Counted from the first letter of the stretch, positions 1-12,081 are shown. The stretch: DNA of 64,000 nt from Martinezella tropici (GCF_008370325.1 NZ_VNIP01000009.1:1-64000); one strand, 5' to 3'. The notes: generated from the sequence alone by a model not told the origin. Numbers and translations are program-made.

Positions 1-347
1 TACCTCCGAACCAAGTCAACAGCCGATTTTCAAAAAAATCAAAAAACAAATAACTGATTGATTCTTATGAGAGATTTATGAACATCTCTGTGGGCGCCAC
101 AAATGCGCTGCAAAACACCCACAGATATCCCTGCGGAAGCGCAGAGTCTGGTTCTGGGATGGCGAAACAGGCCATGAACCGGCGCCTTTGCCCATCCGGC
201 GGGCCGCGCCCGCCTCGGTATTTTGCGGGAAACAGGGTCTCCGCCGCTGCAAAAAGCGGCCGCTCGATTTGACACCCTTGTCATAAATATGCACATCTTC
301 GCCCCCAAGCCTGCGGCTCGCATATAAGGAAGCGGATCTCGATTGGC
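1..347. other. Intergenic region before the M23 peptidase gene
   Basis: No coding frame here looks real; the short open frames have no recognisable motif and lie on both strands. The first 80 bases are AT-rich, which suits a promoter region, and a TTGACA hexamer sits at 269-274, but no convincing -10 element lies 16-18 bases after it. A 20-base stretch at 97-116 recurs with one mismatch at 6373-6392. The gene to the left of the window cannot be seen. Confidence 0.5.
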
Positions 348-2288
348 ATGATGACGGACAAGATGATGCTCCGATCGCTCGGTAACGAGCCGCCAATCCT
401 GGCCGATGGCAGGCGGGCGCCGGACCGGCGCGAAGTTTCGCTGCGCTGGCTCTCCGGCACCTTCCTGACTGGCCTCACCTCAAGCATCCTGATGGGTGTC
501 GCGCTGTTTGCCGCACTCGACGGCCGCCAGCAGCTAGCCATTCCGGCGGAAGCCTATGCGACAACAGACAGCCACCACGCTTCCGACGATCAGGTCATCC
601 GCGGTGCCCGCCTGATTTCCACCGCGATCGCCTCGAAACCATCAGACCGCAATATTCTCGAAGTATCGACGGTCGTGCGCGACGGCGACAAGGAGGTGGT
701 GCGCCGCCAGCCCTTCGCCCATGTGAAGATCGCGCTCGCCACCAACCGCATCGCCAACGAAAGCTACCCGCCCTTCGATCCGCTGGCGATCTTTTCCGCC
801 GACGAGAACATACCGCCGCCGGCCAACAAGACCGGCGCCATCTACGGATCGGACGTGGAATCCGAAGTCAGCCTGAAGACGGTGGCCTTTCCGACCAAGG
901 ATATCCCCTTCCAGCTTGCCGGCTCCATGTCGCTTGAAGAGGTCGAGGAGAATGTCCGCTCCAACGGCTCGGTTCTGGCAGATGGCAATACCCAGCTCTC
1001 GGCGCTCTACTATGTCGACCCGGGCCGTTTCGCCAATGACGATTCCGATGTCGACCTGACGGCGGGCCTTGCCGCGCGCATCGTCGAGGAGAACATGTCG
1101 GTCTCGGCGCCGGAAGCCGTGACCGCGCAGACGGAAGAATTTGCCGACGACATCATACCGATCCGCGAGAATATGCCGATCGCCACGGCGCTGACCAATG
1201 CCGGCTACCCCAAGGCCGACGCAGACGACATCACCGCGAAGATCCAGCCGCTCTTTGGCTCGGCCAATGTTTCGAGGGGCGACGTATTGCGCATCGGCAT
1301 CCTTCAGAAGGGCGAGCAGGCCAAGATCATCCGCGCCAGCCTCTACCGCGGCACGAAACATCTTCTCACTATCGCACAGAACGACCATGGCGATTTCGTC
1401 GCCGGCAGTGCGCCGCCGATGCTCGATGCCATCGCCACCGCTTTCGACAATGACGCGCCCACGCTGACGGCCGGGCGCGATCTGCCGAGCGTCTACGACG
1501 GCATCTATCGCGCGGCCCTTTCCTACGGCATGAGCGAGGAGATGGTTGCGCAGATCGTCAAGCTGCTTGCAAGCAATGTCGATTTCCAGGCACAGCTGAA
1601 GCCGACGGATTCCCTGGAAGCGTTCTTCTCGGTCACCGACGACGAGGGACAGGCGACGGCCGATTCCGAGCTGCTCTACGTCAATGCCAAGTTCGGCGAT
1701 ACGGTCACGCGCTTCTATCGCTTCGAGGATCCGACCGATCGTTCGATCGACTATTTCGACGAAAACGGCAAGAGCATCCGGCAATTCCTGCTGCGCAACC
1801 CTGTCCCGACGGGCGTCTTCAAATCAGGCTTCGGCATGCGCCGCCACCCGATCCTCGGCTTCGCGCGCATGCATACCGGTGTCGATTGGGCAGCGCCCCG
1901 CGGCACGCCGATCATCGCGGCCGGCAACGGCGTCGTCGAAAAGGCGAGTTGGGATTCGAGCGGCTTCGGCAATCAGACCCTCATTCGCCATGCGAACGGC
2001 TACGTCTCCTCCTACAATCACCAGAGCGCCATCGCCAAGGGTATCGTGCCAGGCGCGAAAGTGGTGCAGGGTCAAGTGATCGGCTTTATCGGCTCGACGG
2101 GTCTCGCGACCGGACCCCACCTCCACTACGAGCTGATCGTCAACGGCACAAAGGTCGATCCGCTGCGCATTCGCCTTCCCGGCGGCAAGTCGCTGGAAGG
2201 CGATGCGCTCGCCAAGTTCCAGGAAGAGCGCAAGCGCATCGATACGCTGCTGACCGACGACAAGTCGAAGCAGATCGCCAGCAAATAG
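348..2288 (+). CDS. M23 family metallopeptidase (peptidoglycan endopeptidase), membrane anchored
   Basis: This 646-residue protein has one hydrophobic segment near residues 42-65, which should anchor it in the inner membrane, a long periplasmic middle part, and a C-terminal M23 (LytM/lysostaphin-type) domain at about 490-600. The domain shows the zinc ligands expected for active enzymes: a His in RRHPI near 499, an Asp in HTGVDW near 512, and the HLH pair near 590. Active M23 enzymes cut peptide cross-bridges in peptidoglycan, so a role in wall remodelling is inferred. The domain order resembles the Csd3/OapA type of M23 protein. The ATG at 348 was kept; two other ATGs follow within 20 bases, so the exact start is uncertain. 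The gene is convergent with clpB. Confidence 0.9.
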   Translation: MMTDKMMLRSLGNEPPILADGRRAPDRREVSLRWLSGTFLTGLTSSILMGVALFAALDGRQQLAIPAEAYATTDSHHASDDQVIRGARLISTAIASKPSDRNILEVSTVVRDGDKEVVRRQPFAHVKIALATNRIANESYPPFDPLAIFSADENIPPPANKTGAIYGSDVESEVSLKTVAFPTKDIPFQLAGSMSLEEVEENVRSNGSVLADGNTQLSALYYVDPGRFANDDSDVDLTAGLAARIVEENMSVSAPEAVTAQTEEFADDIIPIRENMPIATALTNAGYPKADADDITAKIQPLFGSANVSRGDVLRIGILQKGEQAKIIRASLYRGTKHLLTIAQNDHGDFVAGSAPPMLDAIATAFDNDAPTLTAGRDLPSVYDGIYRAALSYGMSEEMVAQIVKLLASNVDFQAQLKPTDSLEAFFSVTDDEGQATADSELLYVNAKFGDTVTRFYRFEDPTDRSIDYFDENGKSIRQFLLRNPVPTGVFKSGFGMRRHPILGFARMHTGVDWAAPRGTPIIAAGNGVVEKASWDSSGFGNQTLIRHANGYVSSYNHQSAIAKGIVPGAKVVQGQVIGFIGSTGLATGPHLHYELIVNGTKVDPLRIRLPGGKSLEGDALAKFQEERKRIDTLLTDDKSKQIASK

Positions 2289-2354
2289 CTCGGCCGCGCC
2301 GCCAATTTCATACTGATCTGTTGCCGCCTCGGCGGTATCGGCAACGACCAATAG

Positions 2355-2379
2355 CAAAATGGCGGCCCGAAGACCGCCA
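2355..2379 (-). terminator. Rho-independent terminator of clpB
   Basis: On the minus strand the sequence forms TGGCGGTC, a TTCG tetraloop and GGCCGCCA, with one wobble pair, followed by TTTT. It lies about 25 bases after the clpB stop codon and is oriented to end clpB transcription. On the plus strand no T run follows, so it would not obviously terminate the M23 gene. Confidence 0.7.
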
Positions 2380-2403
2380 CGGCATGTATTCACCCGCCGC
2401 AGC

Positions 2404-5004
<2,601 letters not shown>

Positions 5005-5125
5005 ATGAGACCTCCATGAATCGCTCTGCCCTGACCGGCGCAGACCGATGATTGAGATTGAGCCCCCTCAAGAGGCAGGCCCCGCCTTTCCGCCATTGAG
5101 ATTTGCGGCAAGGCAACTGGGGAGA

Positions 5126-5154
5126 ATATGGGAGGATATTTGAAGAGTTTAAAG
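5126..5154 (-). promoter_or_regulatory. Candidate RpoH (sigma-32) promoter of clpB
   Basis: On the minus strand a -35 element CTTTAA (5149-5154; within CCCTTTAAA) is followed after exactly 17 bases by CCATAT (5126-5131). The rhizobial RpoH consensus, as I know it, is CTTGAA, 17 bases, CCATAT, so there is a single mismatch. ClpB is a classic heat-shock gene. Transcription would start near 5118, leaving a leader of about 115 bases. Confidence 0.6.
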
Positions 5155-5178
5155 GGTTGCGGAATGGAAAAACCGGCC

Positions 5179-5232
5179 GGAGCGGCTCCATCCGCTTCTG
5201 TAATTGGAGCGGCTCCATCCGCTTCTGTAATT
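5179..5232. repeat. Perfect tandem duplication of a 27-base unit
   Basis: Two identical 27-base copies (5179-5205 and 5206-5232) starting GGAGCGGCTCCATCCGCTTC stand side by side between clpB and the DUF4167 gene. A third, degenerate start follows. The unit contains a short palindrome, GGAGCGGCTCC. The rest of the 343-base gap holds the clpB promoter and the terminator of the DUF4167 gene. Confidence 0.85.
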
Positions 5233-5272
5233 GAAGAAGCGCCGATTAGCCCGAAAGGAGCTTCCCGCCATA

Positions 5273-5303
5273 CAAAAAGAAATGGCGGCTTTCGCCGCCA
5301 TTT
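5273..5303 (-). terminator. Rho-independent terminator of the DUF4167 gene
   Basis: A perfect 10-base-pair stem, AAATGGCGGC and GCCGCCATTT around a four-base loop (5280-5303), is followed on the minus strand by TTCTTTTTG. It lies 45 bases beyond the DUF4167 stop codon. Confidence 0.85.
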
Positions 5304-5347
5304 CCGCATTCTCGCGTCATTAGCCTAGTTCGCTCCAGTGGAGCGAC

Positions 5348-6049
5348 TTATTCCGAGGCAGCGTCCGCCAGGGCCGGCGCTTCGCCCGAAGCGGCTTCGC
5401 CCTCGCCTTCTCCATCGGCTGCGGCACTGCGGCGCGGCTGGCGGCGCGGGCGGTTGCCGCCTGCATTGCGACGGCGCGGCTGGCGCTCGGTGGCGGCCAC
5501 TGCCGGAGTTTCTTCCTCGATCGCCACTTCGGCCGGGATGCCTTCGATTACCGGCTGCGGGCCTGTGCCGTTGATAGCTTCCGGCTCGGGAGCCGGAGCT
5601 GCAGCAGCGGCCGCTGGAGCTGCCTGCTGCGGACGAGCTGGAGGCGGCGCCATCTGCGGCTGGTCATCGATCTCGTTTGCATCGATATCGTCGATGTCAC
5701 GGTCGCCCGTGTCGCGATCGTTGTAATTGTGGTGATCGTCGCGCTGATAGCGCTCCTGCATCTGCGCCTGGGCGCTGGCAATGATCCGATTGTAGTGTTC
5801 GGCATGCTGCAGGTAGTTTTCAGCCATAACGCGGTCGCCGGAGCTCTGGGCGTCGCGAGCCAAGGCCGAGTATTTCTCGGCGATATGCTGTGCGGTTCCG
5901 CGGATCTTCACATCGGGACCAGAGCTGTCGTAAGTCCTGGTCAGCGGGTTCGAGCCCTTGCGGTTGAAATTATTGTTGTTATTTCCACCGCCGCCGTTGT
6001 TGTTGTTACCACGCCCCCGACCGCGCTTGTTCTGCTGTCCTGGCCTCAT
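5348..6049 (-). CDS. DUF4167 domain-containing protein, possible RNA-binding protein
   Basis: The 233-residue product begins MRPGQQNKRGRGRGNNNN and continues with a Gly/Asn/Arg-rich low-complexity stretch to about residue 35, followed by the conserved DUF4167 core (about 36-110; contains SSGPDVKIRGTAQHIAEKY and AENYLQHAEHYNRI). The second half is rich in Pro, Ala and acidic residues and ends in an Arg-rich patch. DUF4167 is an alphaproteobacterial family without an established function that I know of; the basic RG-rich head suggests RNA binding, which is inference. The start at 6049 has AAGGAT before it and begins where the family usually begins; the frame is open for 34 more codons upstream without support. 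Confidence 0.85.
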   Translation of the reverse strand: MRPGQQNKRGRGRGNNNNGGGGNNNNNFNRKGSNPLTRTYDSSGPDVKIRGTAQHIAEKYSALARDAQSSGDRVMAENYLQHAEHYNRIIASAQAQMQERYQRDDHHNYNDRDTGDRDIDDIDANEIDDQPQMAPPPARPQQAAPAAAAAAPAPEPEAINGTGPQPVIEGIPAEVAIEEETPAVAATERQPRRRNAGGNRPRRQPRRSAAADGEGEGEAASGEAPALADAASE

Positions 6050-6398
6050 AGATCCTTCACCTGAATTCTCTTCGTTGGGATAAAAATCATACACGACACC
6101 TGCCGCCGCGGTTCGGACACTCCCGAACCAAGGCTTGCGTGCCGCAAGCAAACTGCGCTTTAGCGCCGGTCTGCCGCTCGACTACGTCAGATTAAACTGA
6201 TCACGCATTGGGTTATCTTCAACCTTTGACACTCTTACCAAAGAGCGGATCCCCGAGGCTGTCCAAGATAAACGAATCGTCTCGCCTATTCCCAGCCGCC
6301 CAACGCGTGAGCGCAACCTATATTGCTTCCTCAGGAAATCCAAGCTTTTTCTTTGCGATAACAACAGGGGTTCCACAAATCCGCTGCAAAACGTCGCG
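6050..6398. other. Intergenic region with two adjacent stem-loops in the DUF4167 leader
   Basis: No gene is visible in these 349 bases. Two perfect 7-base-pair hairpins lie next to each other: 6110-6129 (GGTTCGG/CCGAACC) and 6133-6149 (GCTTGCG/CGCAAGC). On the minus strand they would sit 60-100 bases before the DUF4167 start codon, so they may be part of its 5' leader. The segment 6373-6392 repeats the motif at 97-116. Confidence 0.5.
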
Positions 6399-7274
6399 TT
6401 AATGTTGAAATTCAAACACAAGAACCCGGTCGTTCTGGCCGTAGTCACGAGCCGCCTCGACAAGGGAAAATCCTGCTCCTTCAAAAATCGAAGTCACCGT
6501 TTCACGCTGATCGTAACCGATCTCTACTCCTATCATGCCGTCCGGGAGTAGAAACCGCGCCGCATCCTTTGCGATCGCCCTGTATGCATCCAGCCCATCA
6601 AGGCCCCCGTCGAGGGCCGCGGGAGGATCGAAATCCTTTACTTCTGGAGCGAGAGTGGAAATGACACTGGACGCAATATAGGGCGGATTTGAGACAATCA
6701 CGTGAAAACATTCGTGGATGGCGTCAAACCAGCTTCCATGCGCGATTTTGAACCGCGCCGCCAGGCCATTCTGCTCCGCGTTCCCGCGAGCGGTTTCCAG
6801 CGCCTCGCCGGAAATATCGGAACCAACACCCGTCGCTTTGGGGCACTCGTGAAGCAGAGCCAGGCAAATGGCTCCCGTTCCCGTTCCGACATCCAGTATG
6901 TGGATATTGCCGACCTTGGATTCAAGACGCCGCAGGTATGGCAGCATCGTATCGACGAGAATTTCGGTATCGGGCCGCGGTTCGAGCGTCGCCGCCGAGA
7001 GCCGCAGGGAGAGGCCATAGAACTCCCTCTCGCCAAGAATCCGATGGACCGGCTCATGATTGAGCCGGCGGGCGATCGCCGCCCGCACCGCCGCCACATC
7101 CTTCGCAGACACCGCCTCGGAACCTCGCGTCACGAGCTCGGTGGCGGCAAGACGAAGGAGGCCGCCGACAAGAATGCGTGCTTCCGTCGCGGGATCGTCG
7201 AGGTCGGCCTCGGCAAAGCGGGCGCGCGCCTCCTGCAGGAGTCCGGAAACTGTCGGCCCCTGCCCGCCGCTCAT
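6399..7274 (-). CDS. prmC: Peptide chain release factor N5-glutamine methyltransferase PrmC (HemK)
   Basis: PrmC methylates the glutamine of the GGQ motif in release factors RF1 and RF2, which speeds translation termination. The 291-residue protein has the N-terminal helical recognition domain (1-85), an AdoMet-binding motif [10 protein letters not shown] near 125 and the catalytic NPPY near 195 that gives the family its identity. It overlaps prfA, the gene for its substrate RF1, by ATGA (7271-7274), so the two are translationally coupled. Length is normal. Confidence 0.96.
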   Translation of the reverse strand: MSGGQGPTVSGLLQEARARFAEADLDDPATEARILVGGLLRLAATELVTRGSEAVSAKDVAAVRAAIARRLNHEPVHRILGEREFYGLSLRLSAATLEPRPDTEILVDTMLPYLRRLESKVGNIHILDVGTGTGAICLALLHECPKATGVGSDISGEALETARGNAEQNGLAARFKIAHGSWFDAIHECFHVIVSNPPYIASSVISTLAPEVKDFDPPAALDGGLDGLDAYRAIAKDAARFLLPDGMIGVEIGYDQRETVTSIFEGAGFSLVEAARDYGQNDRVLVFEFQH

Positions 7275-8350
7275 GCCTGTTCGCCGAGCTGGGCGAGCTG
7301 GCTCGCCTGGTAGTCCGCCAGCAGCGCATCGACCACCTCGTCGATCTCGCCGATCATCATCCGGTCAAGCTTGTAGAGCGTCAGGTTGATGCGGTGATCG
7401 GTGACGCGCCCCTGCGGGAAATTATAGGTGCGGATGCGTTCGGACCGGTCGCCGGAACCGACCTGGCTCTTGCGGTCGGCGGAACGCTCGCTGTCGGCAC
7501 GCTGGCGCTCCATGTCGAACAGCCGCGACCGCAGCACCTGCATTGCCTTGGCGCGGTTCTGGTGCTGTGACTTTTCCGAGCTCGTGACAACGATCCCCGA
7601 CGGAAGATGGGTGATGCGCACGGCCGAGTCGGTCGTATTGACGTGCTGGCCGCCGGCGCCCGAAGAGCGCATGGTGTCGATGCGGATATCCTCGGGCCGG
7701 ATTTCGATATCGATTTCCTCGGCCTCCGGCAGCACGGCGACGGTCGCCGCAGAAGTATGAATGCGGCCGCTTGCCTCGGTTTCCGGCACGCGCTGTACGC
7801 GATGCACGCCTGATTCGAACTTCAGCCGGGAGAACACGCCCTTGCCGCTGATCGTCGCGATGATTTCCTTGTAGCCGCCCGCTTCGCCCTCGCTGGCGGA
7901 GAGAACCTCCACCTTCCAGCCATTGGCGGCCGCGAAACGCTCATACATGCGGAAGAGATCGCCTGCGAAAAGTGCCGCCTCGGAACCTCCGGTGCCGGCG
8001 CGGATTTCCAGGATCGCGCTCTTCTCGTCGGCCGCATCCTTCGGCAGGAGCTCGATCTGAATATCCTTTTCCAGCGTCTCGATGCGCTCCTTGACCTCGG
8101 GCAGCTCCATCTCCGCAAGGTCGCGCATGTCACGGTCGACCGATTTGTCGGAGAGCATGGTCTCGAGATCGGCAGCCTCGGCGAGAGCGCGCTCATAGTC
8201 ACGGATCTTGGTGACGACCGGCTGCAGTTCGGAATACTCGGAAGCAAGCTTCACATAGACATCCGCGGCCGGGCCTGCGGACATACGCGCCTCGATCTCG
8301 CCGAAACGGCGTTCCAATTCGCGCATTTTTTCAACGGGGAGCTTCGCCAC
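7271..8350 (-). CDS. prfA: Peptide chain release factor 1 (RF1)
   Basis: RF1 reads UAA and UAG stop codons on the ribosome and triggers peptide release. The 359-residue product carries the codon-recognition region [20 protein letters not shown] (PxT motif as PET) near 190-210 and the catalytic GAGGQHVN near 232, both diagnostic for class I factors; the PxT form and its surroundings point to RF1 rather than RF2. The start at 8350 is GTG, preceded by GTAGAGG. It overlaps prmC, which methylates its GGQ glutamine. Confidence 0.97.
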   Translation of the reverse strand: MAKLPVEKMRELERRFGEIEARMSAGPAADVYVKLASEYSELQPVVTKIRDYERALAEAADLETMLSDKSVDRDMRDLAEMELPEVKERIETLEKDIQIELLPKDAADEKSAILEIRAGTGGSEAALFAGDLFRMYERFAAANGWKVEVLSASEGEAGGYKEIIATISGKGVFSRLKFESGVHRVQRVPETEASGRIHTSAATVAVLPEAEEIDIEIRPEDIRIDTMRSSGAGGQHVNTTDSAVRITHLPSGIVVTSSEKSQHQNRAKAMQVLRSRLFDMERQRADSERSADRKSQVGSGDRSERIRTYNFPQGRVTDHRINLTLYKLDRMMIGEIDEVVDALLADYQASQLAQLGEQA

Positions 8351-8393
8351 CCTCTACTCCAATTCTTCTTATTATGTCTGCTTTGATATGGTG

Positions 8394-8438
8394 CGCATGA
8401 TCCTGCCTGGAAACCGCTTCGTGCTTTTCAGGATCGCG
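8394..8438. repeat. Degenerate intergenic repeat, family A-like
   Basis: The gap between prfA and ptsP carries a short segment (CATGATCCTG ... GCTTTTCAGGATCGCGC) resembling the rhizobial repeats seen at 16.9, 18.3, 42.1 and 58.7 kb, but more diverged. The two CAGGATC/GATCCTG ends form an inverted repeat. Confidence 0.4.
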
Positions 8439-10706
8439 CTAAAGCGGAATATTGTGGCTCTCGGCAAAGCGCACAAGGATATCCCGCATGGAACTTGTTG
8501 GCTGCCTGTCATCGAGCGCGGTCTCCATGACATCAGACAGGGCCTTGAGGTCGAGCCCGAGCAGCATCGCCTTGACCGGGCCGATCGAGGCAGGCGACAT
8601 CGAAACCGAGCGCAAGCCGAGGCCGAGCAGGGCCATCGCCGAAATCGTCTTGCCGGCCAGCTCGCCGCACAGCGTCACCGGTGTCTTGTTACGCTCGCCG
8701 GCGCGCACGATATCGCGCAGGATGCGCAGGAACGGCCGCTCGAGTGGATCGAAGCGATCCGAAACGCGGGCATTGCCGCGATCCACCGCCATCGCGAACT
8801 GGAACAGGTCGTTGGAGCCGATGGAGACGAAATCGACTTCCGCCATCAGCTCGTCCAGCTGCCACAGCAGCGCCGGCACTTCCAGCATGGCGCCGAACTG
8901 CAGCTTGCGCGGCAGGCCGTGTCCGAAGCGTGAAAGGTGCTGTACTTCCTTCTGCAGGAGCTCGCGCACCGCCCTGATCTCGGAGACCTCCGTGACCATC
9001 GGCACCATCATCTTCAACTCGGCATCGGCGGCTGCTTTCAGCATCGCCCTGAGCTGCGTGCGCAGCAGGCCAGGGCGGTCGAGCGAGAGCCGGATAGCAC
9101 GCCAGCCGAGTGCCGGGTTCTCTTCCTCATGCGCGCGAAAATAGGGAACGACCTTGTCGCCGCCGATATCAAGCGTCCGGAAGGTAACGACGTGCCCGCC
9201 TGCCTGCTTCATCACATTGCGATAAAAGACTTCCTGCTCCTCCGCCTTCGGCATGGTCGAGGCGATCATGAATTGCAGCTCGGTGCGGAACAGGCCAATG
9301 CCCTCGGCGCCGGATTCGGCAAGCTGCGGCAGATCCACCAGCAGGCCGGCATTCATCAAGAGCGAAATACGCTGCCCGTCCTTGGTGACCGGCTCGACGG
9401 AGCGCAGGGCACGGAACTGCTCCTGCCGGCGGGCACGGAACCGCACCTTCTCTTCATAGGAACGCTGATGATCGGCCATCGGCCGCAGATGGACATGGCC
9501 GCCGTCGCCATCGATGATGACCGGATCGCCGTTTTCCGCCAGCGCGACGACACCTGCCGCCTGCCCGACGACGGGAATGCCCATGGCGCGCGCGACGATG
9601 ACGACGTGGCTCGTCACCGCGCCCTCTTCCAAGACCAGGCCGCGAATGTTGGCGCGGGGGTAATCGAGCAGTTCCGCCGCGCCCATGGCGCGCGCGAAGA
9701 TGATCGCATCGTTCGGAAAGCCCTCGGCGCTGGTGCGGCCCGAATGGCCGATGAGCTGCCGGAGCAACCGGTTCGCTAGATCTTCGAAATCGTGCATGCG
9801 CTCGCGAAGATAGGGATCGGTCAGGCGCATCATGCGCGCTTTGGTGTCGCTCTGCACCTTTTCGACCGCGGCTTCAGCGGTCAGGCCGTTGCGGACGGCT
9901 TCCTCGAGCTTGCGCACCCAGCCCTGGTCGTGCGCGAACATGCGGTAGGTTTCAAGCACCTCGCGATGCTCGCCCTCCATCGAGACGTCACGTCGCGACA
10001 GCATGTCGTCGATGGAGATGCGCAGCGAGCCGAGCGCTTCGGCCAGGCGGCCGATCTCCTTGTCGGCATCGTCGTTCAGCAGATTGGTGACGACGATGCG
10101 CGGCTCGTGCAGGACGACATAGCCGAGGCCGATGCCTTCATTATAGGTGTCGCCGTCAATAGTGACCGAGCGCGTAAGATCGAGCTCCAGGCCGGGCTTG
10201 GTGATCTTCTTCAGCTCGCCCGTGGCGATCATTTCGGCCAGCACCATGGCCGTCGTTTCGAGCGCCTCCAGCTCCTCCTCGCGATAGGTGCGGCTCGCCT
10301 TGTTCTGAACGACGAGAACGCCAAGCGATCGCCCCGTGCGCAGGATCGGGACGCCGAGGAAGGAATGGTAGATCTCTTCGCCGGTTTCCGGCAGGTAACG
10401 ATAGGCGGGATGCGATTGCGCGTCCGAAAGGTTCAGCGGCTGGGCGGAGGCGGCAATCGTACCGACAAGGCCCTGCCCCATCTTCAGTTGCGAAAGGTGG
10501 ACCGCCTCTTTGTTCAAACCCTCGGTGGCATAAAGTTCGAGGACGCCGTCTGCGCGCAGCACGTAGACCGAGCAGACCTCGGCGACCATATTGCTGGCAA
10601 TCTGGCTGACGATCCGGTCAAGACGCTCCTGTGGCTCCAGCGGCTCCGCCATCAACTCGCGTAGCCGCTTGAGCAGAACGCGTGGACCGCCGGAAAGGTC
10701 TCTCAT
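8439..10706 (-). CDS. ptsP: Phosphoenolpyruvate-protein phosphotransferase PtsP (enzyme I Ntr)
   Basis: PtsP is the first enzyme of the nitrogen-related phosphotransferase chain (EI-Ntr, NPr, EIIA-Ntr): it takes phosphate from phosphoenolpyruvate and passes it on for regulation rather than sugar uptake. The 755-residue protein has an N-terminal GAF domain (about 20-165), which separates EI-Ntr from sugar-type enzyme I, then the EI N-terminal domain, the phosphohistidine segment TSHVVIVARAMG near 366 and the TIM-barrel PEP-binding domain to the C terminus (GSNDLFQFAMAVDR). The downstream order ptsP-prfA-prmC after lysC is common in rhizobia. Confidence 0.95.
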   Translation of the reverse strand: MRDLSGGPRVLLKRLRELMAEPLEPQERLDRIVSQIASNMVAEVCSVYVLRADGVLELYATEGLNKEAVHLSQLKMGQGLVGTIAASAQPLNLSDAQSHPAYRYLPETGEEIYHSFLGVPILRTGRSLGVLVVQNKASRTYREEELEALETTAMVLAEMIATGELKKITKPGLELDLTRSVTIDGDTYNEGIGLGYVVLHEPRIVVTNLLNDDADKEIGRLAEALGSLRISIDDMLSRRDVSMEGEHREVLETYRMFAHDQGWVRKLEEAVRNGLTAEAAVEKVQSDTKARMMRLTDPYLRERMHDFEDLANRLLRQLIGHSGRTSAEGFPNDAIIFARAMGAAELLDYPRANIRGLVLEEGAVTSHVVIVARAMGIPVVGQAAGVVALAENGDPVIIDGDGGHVHLRPMADHQRSYEEKVRFRARRQEQFRALRSVEPVTKDGQRISLLMNAGLLVDLPQLAESGAEGIGLFRTELQFMIASTMPKAEEQEVFYRNVMKQAGGHVVTFRTLDIGGDKVVPYFRAHEEENPALGWRAIRLSLDRPGLLRTQLRAMLKAAADAELKMMVPMVTEVSEIRAVRELLQKEVQHLSRFGHGLPRKLQFGAMLEVPALLWQLDELMAEVDFVSIGSNDLFQFAMAVDRGNARVSDRFDPLERPFLRILRDIVRAGERNKTPVTLCGELAGKTISAMALLGLGLRSVSMSPASIGPVKAMLLGLDLKALSDVMETALDDRQPTSSMRDILVRFAESHNIPL

Positions 10707-10806
10707 TGCGCCACTAGCTCCCGAATCAAGATGTCATGCCTGTCTTGCCCACGTCAGGGCCGGCCGAAACTCGCCTCCGTCACGGTCCGTTGTCAGCAGT
10801 CCTGAA

Positions 10807-12081
10807 TCAACTCTTATCCAGACCGTAGCAGGAATGCAAAGTCCTGACTGCGAGTTCTGCGTAAGGACCATCAATCAGGATGGAAATCTTGATTTCTGAC
10901 GTCGTAATGGCCTTGATGTTGATACCTTTTTCGGCAAGTGCCCGGAAAGCGGTCGCGGCAACGCCGGCATGCGAGCGCATGCCGATGCCGATGACCGATA
11001 CCTTGACCAGACCTGATTCGCTCTGGACGACATCGTAGCCGATCTTTTCCTTGTTTTCGCCAAGAACGCGGAGCGCCTTGTCGACATCGCCGGAGGGGAC
11101 GGTGAAGGTCATGTCGGTCTTGGAGCCGTCCTCGGAAATATTCTGGACGATCATGTCGACATTGATGTGGTTTTCGGCCAGCGGCCCGAAGATCGCGGCG
11201 GAAACGCCCGGCCGGTCGGCAAGACGGCGCAGCGAGATCTGAGCCTCATCCTTGGCATAAGCAATGCCGGTGACTACTTCCTGTTCCACGATTTCATCCT
11301 CGTCACAAATCAGCGTTCCGGGCGGGTTGAGCAGATCGCCCATGCCCGGAGCATCGGGATCCTCGAAAGAAGAGCGCACGAAGGTGCGGACCTTAAAAAC
11401 CATGGCCAGTTCGACCGAGCGCACCTGCAGCACCTTGGCGCCGAGAGAGGCCATTTCGAGCATTTCCTCGAAGGCGATCTTCTTCAGGCGGCGTGCCTTC
11501 GGCTCGATGCGCGGATCGGTCGTGTAGACGCCGTCGACATCCGTGTAGATGTCGCAACGGTCAGCCTTGACGGCAGCGGCAAGCGCGACTGCCGAGGTGT
11601 CGGAGCCGCCGCGGCCGAGGGTCGCGACGCGATTGTCCGGACCAAGCCCCTGGAACCCGGCAACGACTGCGACCTGCCCTTCCTTCATGCGGCGGATCAT
11701 GTCTTCGCCATCGATGTCGAGAATGCGGGCAGCGCCATGCGCATTGTCGGTGCGGATCGGGATCTGCCAACCCTGCCACGAGCGGGCATTGATGCCCATG
11801 GCTTGCAGCGCGATCGCCAGCAGGCCGGACGTGACCTGCTCGCCAGAGGCGACGACCGCATCATATTCGCGCGCATCGTAGATGGAATGATCGGCGCCGG
11901 TGACTTTCGGCATATTCTGAACCCAGCCGACCAGTTCGTTGGTCTTGCCGGACATGGCGGAAACAACGACGGCCACTTCATGGCCGGCATCGACTTCGCG
12001 TTTCACATGGCGTGCGACGTTCTTGATACGGTCCAGATCCGCGACGGAGGTTCCGCCGAATTTCATCACGATGCGTGCCAT
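10807..12081 (-). CDS. lysC: Aspartate kinase
   Basis: Aspartate kinase phosphorylates aspartate, the committed step to lysine, methionine, threonine and diaminopimelate for peptidoglycan. The 424-residue protein starts MARIVMKFGGTSVAD (KFGGTS nucleotide-binding signature) and has an amino-acid kinase domain (1-245) followed by two ACT domains (about 265-420), which in this family bind lysine and threonine for feedback control. The ATG at 12081 is the natural start. It is the first gene of the minus-strand run continuing into ptsP 100 bases later. Confidence 0.97.
   Translation of the reverse strand: MARIVMKFGGTSVADLDRIKNVARHVKREVDAGHEVAVVVSAMSGKTNELVGWVQNMPKVTGADHSIYDAREYDAVVASGEQVTSGLLAIALQAMGINARSWQGWQIPIRTDNAHGAARILDIDGEDMIRRMKEGQVAVVAGFQGLGPDNRVATLGRGGSDTSAVALAAAVKADRCDIYTDVDGVYTTDPRIEPKARRLKKIAFEEMLEMASLGAKVLQVRSVELAMVFKVRTFVRSSFEDPDAPGMGDLLNPPGTLICDEDEIVEQEVVTGIAYAKDEAQISLRRLADRPGVSAAIFGPLAENHINVDMIVQNISEDGSKTDMTFTVPSGDVDKALRVLGENKEKIGYDVVQSESGLVKVSVIGIGMRSHAGVAATAFRALAEKGINIKAITTSEIKISILIDGPYAELAVRTLHSCYGLDKS

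Noticed and set aside
642..1784. 380-codon minus-strand frame inside the M23 gene
   Set aside because: No ribosome site, no motif, and it is fully contained in a gene with clear catalytic residues.
5179..5232. CRISPR-like array
   Set aside because: Only two adjacent copies without spacers exist, and no cas gene is near.
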